The position numbers and the translations under genes were made by a program. From Stenocarpella maydis (Eukaryota > Ascomycota > Sordariomycetes > Diaporthales > Diaporthaceae): a stretch of DNA of 64,000 nt. The stretch is taken from contig NQMI01000144.1 in assembly GCA_002270565.1 (NCBI GenBank), forward strand, positions 51,913 through 115,912. Direction: 5' to 3'. Positions 56,503-64,000 of the stretch are shown here, in pieces (the stretch's first letter is position 1; every line of letters begins with the position of its first letter). Under the pieces are notes generated by a model. That model searched no databases and was not told the DNA's origin. It worked only from the letters and a program-made list of their open reading frames with translations.

Positions 56503-59500
56503 TCAACTGCTTTCCTCTCTATCATTCCCTTCATCGAGGCTTCCGATGAGCATAGGCCACACACTGCCATTGCTGGGCTTGTGGCCGACGATGTCACTGG
56601 TGCTTGTCAGTTTCGGAATGCCCCGAGTGGATCGACCAAATAGCTTATGACAACGTGGTACTCACTAGTGTCGCTTCCCAAGGCAATCGCCCAAGTATTT
56701 CAGACGGTCTATGCCAACCTAATGATCCCCAAAACGGAGGAACTGGATTGCGACCTGGTTCTTGTGAAGGTTGCGCCTCTCGAATTCTGTGATGAGTTGC
56801 GTGATAGGTCGATCTGCACCGCAGGTGCCTTCTTTGGTTGACACCGAGGAGTTCCAGACGCCACTAGTCAAGACATAGATGCTAACCGGGCGGATATTCC
56901 CACTTCTGATCCGGGAAAGGAGCCCTTTCTTCTCGCCGGGACCGGATGGCAGTTTGCCGATGACTTTGTCAGCCAAGGTCTGTAGCGATGTTTCAATGAA
57001 GCAAGGCCTGGAGGAACCCTCGTCGAAGTTGCTCTGTACAAATTGAACAAGCTTCTCTGTGCTTTTGCTATGTTGCATGTTCCCGGGATCTGAAGTGCAT
57101 ACGGCATCAAGGCCATCCGGATCAGCGGTTTCAAGGATCCAAGCCAAATTGGCGAAAACGTCTAGACCTCGTCCTTGAATTCTCGCATATATTTTGAATT
57201 GTCAACGACAAGGATCTTGTCAAAACTCGGTCAGTGGATTTTTCCGACCACGGTAGCGCCTGTCTTGTAGCAACATGGTCGCAAACTTACATGATCTCGC
57301 AGTTTCAAAAAGCTCATCGCGTGGTATTCACCCCGAAGTTTTTGTTTCTTTGCCCTGCGGTTACTCACTTCCTCCATAGAGAGCTCGGGGAAAGTGGTCC
57401 TCTCGTGTTCGTTGGGTTGTGAGTTGGATAGCATAGAATTTGGCTCGTCTCCACCACTCGCTGATGCCCTCTGACCTAGCCGTGACTGGTTTGGAGGTTG
57501 CATGTACCCGGTGTGGCCAGTGGTGTAGTCTTGGCTGACCATCCGCATCAGTTCATGTCTACGGACATCAGAATGGAACCCATTCACGGGGGATGTCGCC
57601 AACGGCAATGAGTAAGTCCCCTTACCCACTCACGCACCAACCCCCTCGCGCACCGGCCGTCAGGGGCCCCCTTTTCGTGACCACCTCCTATTGAATTTCA
57701 ATATTCTGACTTCTATAAAGATGATGTCTTCTCAAAAATTATACCATTCTGTTCGTCTTTTCTTTCTCTATCGCTTAATATATCTTTCGCGTCTATAAAT
57801 CGAATTCTTACTGCTATAAACAGTTAATTGGATGGCATCCCTCAACGGCAAGCGGCCAGAGACCACCATGTTTCCCGATATGCCCTATGCCGCCACCTTC
57901 TAGGTATAAAATCCCGAGAGGAATTTAATTACTCTCTTCAGAAGCTGAGCAATATTTAGGAGTCTTTTTTAGCTAAATGGTCCCTTATGTAGGGCCGTCT
58001 ATACCGCCCCCCATTATATATTGCTCTCCGGTGTCTTGCTGCAAGAATCATTAATAATGGGCTCCCTAATATCACTCTGTACTAACCCATGGGCATTAAT
58101 TGGGTACGGAAGTTTCTGAAGAGGAATCCATCTGTAAAGACCCTTAAAGCCATGCATATCAAATATAAGCGCATAAATGGTGCCAGCTATAAGAATATTG
58201 ATATTTTCTTTAACCGCCTGGACCTCTTGGAGCTTCAAGATATTCCCCTTGAATTCTAGTATAATGCTGATGAGGTGGGCTTTTAGGAAGGCAATGGGGA
58301 TAATTAATTGGTTATTGGGTCTTCAGCAGTTAACTTAGTTATTAAGAAAACGGCCGTCTCTTGCATATGGTGCATAGGAATTGAGTGTATTAATAGGGCG
58401 GGCCAGGTGATTCCTCCACTTATTATCTTCTGTAGCAAATCTGTGCAATAACAATGGTTCCCCACGGATAATTCAGACCTTTAGTTATTTAAAGGCTGGC
58501 AATTTAATATATTAGAGAACGGCTGGACTAATAATTCTATTAGATTACAATGGCTAAAGGAGCTATTTAAGCTAAATACCCGGCTTGTAAATCCTGAATA
58601 ATGGAGGGTTCTGCTTCTTGATGGCTATGGCTCGCATACTACTGAAGATTTTATATAGCATTACTATAAATCAAAGATTTAGCTCATATTTCTTCCCCCC
58701 TATATATCCTACATCCTTTAGCCTCTCAACATTAGTATATTCTCCTCTTTAAAGCGGAGATATCGTTAGTAATTAGCCCTCTTGGCTATAACCTATGGCA
58801 TAAAGGAATCCAGCAAGGAATTCTTTCTTTATACCTATTAAAAAGCACGCGAAATAGCCCTTAAGAAGACTACTATTAGAAATGCTTAGTCTGCAATGGG
58901 AATTTGGCCTAGAGACTGAATAAAGGTTAAGAGATCGCGACTAATAGCTGAAAATAACAACAATACAATTGCTAGAGCCCCTATACCCCCAGCGGTTATC
59001 CCAATTAACTTAGAACTAGCTGCAATCAATTTAAAAACACTACATTCCTTTAAATACATTCGGGCAATTGAATTAGAATTGCGTAACATTAGTAATGCAT
59101 ATAAGTCCCCCACCGTACGTCTCTTATTTAAGAAGCTTGGCAAGGGGCTGGATAAGTTAGCAGTATGTGCAGCTACAGCCGAAGCTGAAAAGGAGGTCCT
59201 TATAGCTGCTTTGGAGCATTAGAAGCTTAGGAAGAAGAAGAGGGTTATACCAAACCTAAATCAAGCGTTTGTGGATATCGTGGCGATTGTAAAGGAGAGG
59301 GCGGTAATGGGACTTATAAAAGAAGAGCCGGCGGCAACACTTGAAGGTGACGAGTCAGGGGATAACGATAAAGTCGAGGAAATGGAATGTATTGTAGTGC
59401 ATGCTTCAGATAGCGAGAGGTTGTTGTCTGATTGCGAATAGCTGCAATGGTCGTCAAGAAATTAATTGTTGAAGTTGAGGGTGGTTCCAGAGGAGGTCAG

Positions 59501-61339
59501 AATTAGGGCCGGTGCGCGAGGGGGTTGGTGCGTGAGTGGGTAAGGGGACTTATTTTCCATGGGTACCATTTACATCCGGCGTTGTAATTGACAGGTGCCC
59601 ACTGTTCATTCTGCGTAACCCTAGAGCTCCATTATTATGATCCCGTAGCCCGGCGGTAGTGTTTTGGCCGTGGATACTGATGCCTTCGTGACGGAGAGTC
59701 CCTATAGTTGAAACCATTTCCGTGGGTCGTACCTGGTTATGAGCCGCTGAATCAATGGGTGTCGAATGTGCGAAAGGACTGTAATGAGGTCTTGTGGGTA
59801 TGGGTTGCAGGTCGTCGAACCCAAACTGCCGTGAATGGCAGAATTCCTGGCGTTTGTGGCTGTGGACCGCTGAAGATGCCGTTGATATAGACCTTGAAGG
59901 ACACTCGTTTCGCGATTCAGCGGTAGTCCGAATGATTTTGCCCAACTCAGCCGATATCAATGTCGCGGTGTATCGTGAGTCTTTATCCACGAGAAGATGG
60001 TCTAGTGCGAGCCTGAAGACTTTTGGGGTGAGTTCATCAGACTTTCTACCATCCTTCTGGATACGTTCGAAGACGGCTTCAACTGCCTTCAGCCTTGTTT
60101 TGCCGTTATGGAAGCAGTCACTGCGGCCAAGATCGCGCTGCTCTGGCGCGACCTCATTGTTCTCATCACGACGCCGATTCTGGAAGTCGATACGACCGCG
60201 CTGGCCAAAACAGACCCAGACAGCAGCTTCGACGAGAACGCATCCAAGTGACCACATGTCTTTAAGGTCACCCATGATAAAATTAACTTCGTGGTTCCAG
60301 TAGAGTTTAGGCGGGCCTAGAGGATGTCAACTACTAGTCACGACGGAGAGAACAACGACCGCTCAACTCACAGTAAGTCTTCGTACTACCACTATCGTAA
60401 CCTAGTCTTCCTGAGTCATTGGGCGCGGATATCCTCGTATGGCTGTTCCCGAAGTCGCCGATCTTGAAGGTCAAATCGTGTGTAGAAGCAGAGGTATTTT
60501 CACGGCCAAGAATGAAGATATTCGACGGTTTGAGATCTTGGTAAACACTTATGAGTGCAATCTATCAGTGAATTGCACACGAGGAGAAACGGGGCCAAGG
60601 ACGTACCAGCTTGCCCCCAGGCTTGTTCGGCGCGTGTTATGGGCATCCCTCAGCGCCTTCGCTACTTGAAGGAGGCTCACCCAGAAGGCTCTTGTCTCTT
60701 CAAACGAAGAAGGAGGGTCATTCTCCCCATAAAGCTGTAAGAGAGAACCTATTTCGGCGTGCTCGAGCATGATTGTATATTTTGCTCCTCTTCCCGGGGC
60801 CAGTGGTTGCACATAGAAACTTCCAAGGCATTTCAGAATATTATCGCAGGACCTGGCGTTGACGAAGGCGTTATAAGCCCTGATCTCTCTTCTATAGCTG
60901 TTTTCGTATGGAGTGTCATATGACTTGAGTACAATATTGCCACCTGCCTGAAGGTTTTCGGTATCAGCGGCATATATTCCGAGGACATTGCTAACCACCT
61001 GGACCTCGGGATACTCACCAAATATGCCTGTGTCAGCGTGTCTGACACATGAATCTTTGCAAGCTCGACCTTGGCTTGCCTTACGATGTCCTGGGGACTG
61101 AGATCGCCGCAGATAGTGATAGGTAGTACCTGATTTGGGTGTAGGTTTCTGTCATACATCCAAGGGGGCCCAAGTTCGACCGGGCAGAACTTCCACTGGT
61201 CCTTGAAGAATGCTGTCCAGAATGACTCGCTTTCGGTGGTGATGGTGGGAAAGAATGCGGGGCGTTCCCAAAAAGGCAAAATGCGATCGTCTCTACCGTT
61301 CTTCACGAAGTATCTCAGGTAACGGANACCCCAAACCAC
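56503..61339 (-). pseudogene. protein kinase with C-terminal vWA domain, interrupted by a transposon
   Basis: Reading down the minus strand, an N-terminal region (61019-61339, containing the N at 61327) is spliced over 71 nt to a kinase N-lobe from 60947 (GGNIVLKSYD, with the expected Lys). After 59- and 55-nt introns come VYQDLKPSN (catalytic loop), KIGDFGNS (DFG) and GDLKDMWSLGCVLVE. A Ser/His-rich linker reaches 59553, where the transposon intervenes. The same frame resumes at 57614 (YSLPLATSPVNGF), and a vWA domain (ILVVDNSKYMREF, YVLTSGVWN, then VGHKPSNGSVWPMLIGSLDE) ends at 56503. Two more lesions are a one-base frameshift near 57161-57170 and TAG at 56719-56721. Intact introns suggest recent death. 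The true start codon is not visible. Confidence 0.85.
57615..59550 (+). mobile_element. pogo/Fot1-type DNA transposon, 1936 bp, 44-bp perfect TIRs
   Basis: The ends are perfect inverted repeats of 44 bases (57615-57658 and 59507-59550, starting AGTCCCCTTACCCACTCACG). They are flanked by TA on both sides (57613-57614 and 59551-59552), the target duplication of Tc1/mariner-superfamily elements. A degraded transposase lies on the plus strand, with recognisable pieces of the pogo/Fot1 (CENP-B/DDE) type: RIINNGLPNITL, GINWVRKFLKRNPS, YNADEVGF (first catalytic Asp), LLLDGYGSHTT (second Asp) and FLPPYISYIL. Numerous TAG/TAA codons and frame changes interrupt it, mostly at positions where Gln or Trp/Arg codons are expected, consistent with RIP. 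The copy is not autonomous. Confidence 0.92.
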
Positions 61340-62591
61340 GATTATGCCACTATTCCCAACTTCAATTGCCCGCCACTATAATGACCGATCCCTCTTCCGT
61401 TGGTGTTAAGGAATCGTTAGAAGCCTTACTACCGGGCGATATCTCCCCGGCTTTAATTTTGGCCTTTTGAATAGCCTTAATATTGGTAAAAGCTGCATTT
61501 AGGTTAATTATAACCTTCTTCTTTTAAAGCGCCCTACTAGCCTTAATTTAACTTGTAAGCTCCTTATTTTTTCTTAATAATATTATTAAGTTAAACTCTT
61601 TTTAATTATACCCCTCAATAATTTTTCTAAAAAGGTGTTATTATATGAGGCTTGAGTGTTTCTTATAAGTATAAATGTAGAATAATAACCTTAATTCTTG
61701 TGATTACCTGGGCGTCTGAAAAATGGGCTCCTGGGGCTGGGAAAAAGAGTATAGTGCTCCGTTTTCATTAATGAAGCTATTCCTAGTATTAGAATCTTAA
61801 GATCTTTCCTTTATCTAGCGGTTTTTAAGGATAAAGTTGCTTAAGAGGGCTCTTACCTAATTAACCAGCTATAACCGTATTACCCTCCACCTAAAATGAA
61901 TATTTAAAGCTATAAATGCCTCTTTATATGCTTACTAATAGTAATAAAGAAATCATTAACGTGGTTTACCAGGAAGTGGCCAGTATCAGGAAGTAGCCAC
62001 TTTTTACCATTTCCGCTAACTTTTGTCAACCCCAGCCCCCCCCCCCCAGGGCCAAATACTTAATTAAAATTGGCACCAATTGGTGCCAACTGCAATTGAT
62101 TCCTTATTTCTAATTAATTTTGTCAATATAGAGGGGTTGGCGTGGGTGTAGTGCTGGTCTGAATAGGGTGACTTTTGGTGGGAAAATCGCACTTCATATC
62201 AAATGGTGCCAACTTCGCCCTTAAAATCGCAATCTGCAGCGGACCACTAATATATATATATTCGCACCAATTGGTGCTAACTAGGCTGGATTTACTATAA
62301 TATAGTTAGAATCTGATCCCTTAAACCCTTCTTCCTCTTTCTTACATATTCTCGCATTGTGCCCAGTCTTGCTATAGTTGCTATAGCATTGTTTGCTCGG
62401 TCCGCTGCGGACCGCCTCCTCAGTATCACTACTAATTTCACCAGCTAGCTACTTCCCCTTTTCCTTTTCTTAAATTATCACCTGGGATTCCTTAATATTA
62501 AGTACCCCTCTAAGCTATACCTGGCTCTTTTTAGCCTTCTAGCATTTAGTAAGTGCTATATTAGCCTTCTTAAGAGTACGATGTAATGATC
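61340..62591. repeat. AT-rich transposon-derived DNA with short palindromes
   Basis: Composition is strongly AT with scattered GC patches. A 13-C run lies near 62039-62048. TTGGCACCAATTGGTGCCAA at 62070-62089 is a perfect palindrome, and a close copy is at 62261-62280. No intact frame is seen. Several decayed elements are probably nested here. Confidence 0.55.
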
Positions 62592-63925
62592 ATGTTACGA
62601 GCCAACACGCATCGGCGGCTGACTACCGTAGAAAACACCCCTAACCTCGGCGGGGTAATCCCCAAAGCCAGCCAAAACACCTGATGAGTCAGTAACAACC
62701 AGCCCCCACCAAGGGTTAGGGTCCAGCTTGCAATACTTGATTGCAAGCCATACAAGCCCGCTTAAAGGATAAAGTATCAAGCCTCATATAATAGCTTAAT
62801 AGCTCAGTATGTAAGCCTGCGAGCCACTAAAGAGTTAGAATATATATATAAGACATAGTTATCACCATAGTAGATAGCTTTTATAAAACAGACTCTTCAG
62901 TTATCAATCTAAATATTCAATCCTAGTATTAGATAGCCTTACAGCTAGTAATCATTATTAGTTAATAATATTACTTAATAACTACCTAATAATGTATTCT
63001 GAATATAAACCCTTAATCTTTCAGGTTTAATATACTTAGAAACCCTCTAATTATTATATTTTAATGACTCTTATTTATATATTGCTATACGGACTTTAAG
63101 CAATATTATACGTGGAACCCTTCATGATATCTAACTCCAGAATAACTACCCCTACCTATAGCCTTCTCTACAAGTTGGATAAGCTTACTGATAATAAAAC
63201 TATAGACCCCCATATCCAGGAACTAGCTAATAAGGTTGGGTAATTATGTCTCCTTATGGAAGGACAAGCTTAACGTAATGCAGAAGTTAAACAGCTTCAA
63301 CAAGAAATTACTACCCTCTAAGTAGGAGCTAATATCATTAATACCGCAATCCAGATAAAGGAATATATTAAGCTTAACACTCTAGCCCCCTATAATGGAA
63401 CTGCTAGATAGCTTCAGGTATACCTAATGTAGGTTAGGGCCTACTAGTGCTTCTATAAGTTAGATATACAGCCTAATGAGAAAAGAGTTATATATACATC
63501 CTCTTTCCTTAAAGAACAAGCCTTGGCTTAATTTGAACCCTACTTAACCGATTTTATTAATACGGAATTATTTAAAGCCTGTAAGCTTAAAATGCAGCAG
63601 ATTTTTAGCAGCTATAAAGGCTATAAAAACGCCCTCAGGTCCTTATTCTAGGACCCAAATGAGGAATAATAAGCAGAAAGAGACCTAGTAAATTGCAAAC
63701 AGTGCAGCTTAGCAATTAACTATACTACAGAATTCCAACAAATCTATACTAAAATTAACTATACTAATAATATAATAAAATTCATATTCTACTATAAGCT
63801 AAAGAATAAAGTAAAAGATAAATTTAGCAAGATTATAAACTAACTTAATGATTTTCTATACTATATAGAAATGGCTATTTAGATTAATAATAGACTTTAT
63901 AAATAATTCTGATGAATTTGTGCTA
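62592..63925 (+). mobile_element. decayed LTR retrotransposon fragment (LTR candidate and gag)
   Basis: A candidate long terminal repeat starts at TGTTACGAGCC (62592) and may end at CTTACA (62943); there is no second copy in the window to prove it. From 63126 a frame with many TAG/TAA stops encodes a gag-like protein of the Ty3/gypsy type: recognisable pieces are LAPYNGTARQLQ, FYKLDIQPNEKRV and INYTTEFQQIYTKINY. Stops fall where Gln would be expected, as after RIP. No protease, reverse transcriptase or integrase is present before the sequence changes character at about 63925. Confidence 0.65.
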
Positions 63926-64000
63926 TAGAATAGCATTCAGTTCAGCGTGTGTGTGTTTCGGCAGGGTCGCAGTATGGTGCTCTGAGGCGAATTGGGACGA
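63926..64000. other. end of window, normal composition
   Basis: Composition changes abruptly from AT-rich to balanced at about 63925. Too little is visible to assign. It may be the insertion edge of the retroelement or an assembly join. Confidence 0.4.

Noticed and set aside
1..64000. CRISPR array, tRNA or rRNA genes
   Set aside because: No regular spaced repeats were seen. A by-eye scan for tRNA B-box-like GGTTCRANYCC on both strands gave no convincing cloverleaf. A covariance-model search would be decisive.

Overview
The window is nuclear DNA from a filamentous ascomycete (Pezizomycotina, most likely a Sordariomycete). The grounds are GC-rich genes with few short introns (about 55-105 nt) that use GTRNGT-type donors and CTRAC branch points; long CT-rich leaders; best-recognised proteins of filamentous-fungal type (dynactin Arp10, GH76 mannanase, Dsc2/UBAC2-like protein, vWA-kinase); and AT-rich transposon relics with the C-to-T decay expected of repeat-induced point mutation (RIP). 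No species can be named from the sequence alone.

Positions 1-22195 are mostly gene-dense euchromatin: a conserved fungal protein (1074-2030), a BTB/POZ protein (4353-6134), a GEN1/Yen1 Holliday-junction resolvase on the minus strand, an Arp10 gene divergent from it, a 1100-residue low-complexity protein (12885-16323), ribosomal protein L26 (minus) and a secreted GH76 enzyme. Positions 22196-26600 form a gene-poor, partly AT-rich block with a decayed nuclease-like reading frame. Positions 26694-48395 are again gene-dense: a Y-family DNA polymerase of iota type, type I methionine aminopeptidase, a basic low-complexity protein, a KHDC4-like KH protein, a broken gene at 37843-38729, a Dsc2-like rhomboid-fold protein, a cis-prenyltransferase, an ING-family PHD protein and an LRR/F-box-like protein.

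Positions 48396-64000 are gene-poor. They hold one PsiD/phosphatidylserine-decarboxylase-like gene (52863-54200) and then a repeat-rich end. The main structure there is a protein-kinase/vWA gene on the minus strand, cut in two by a 1936-bp pogo/Fot1-type DNA transposon with perfect 44-bp terminal inverted repeats and a TA target duplication. It is followed by AT-rich DNA and a decayed LTR-retrotransposon fragment.

Two assembly warnings apply. An N followed by a complete Nextera mate-pair junction adapter lies at 32184-32222, so the order of sequence across that point is not secure. A second single N lies at 61327. I saw no tRNA, rRNA, CRISPR array or biosynthetic cluster. Apart from the co-location of DNA-repair genes (resolvase, Y-family polymerase), which may be chance, the genes look like independent housekeeping loci. 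I did not find convincing evidence of a wholly new multi-gene system.
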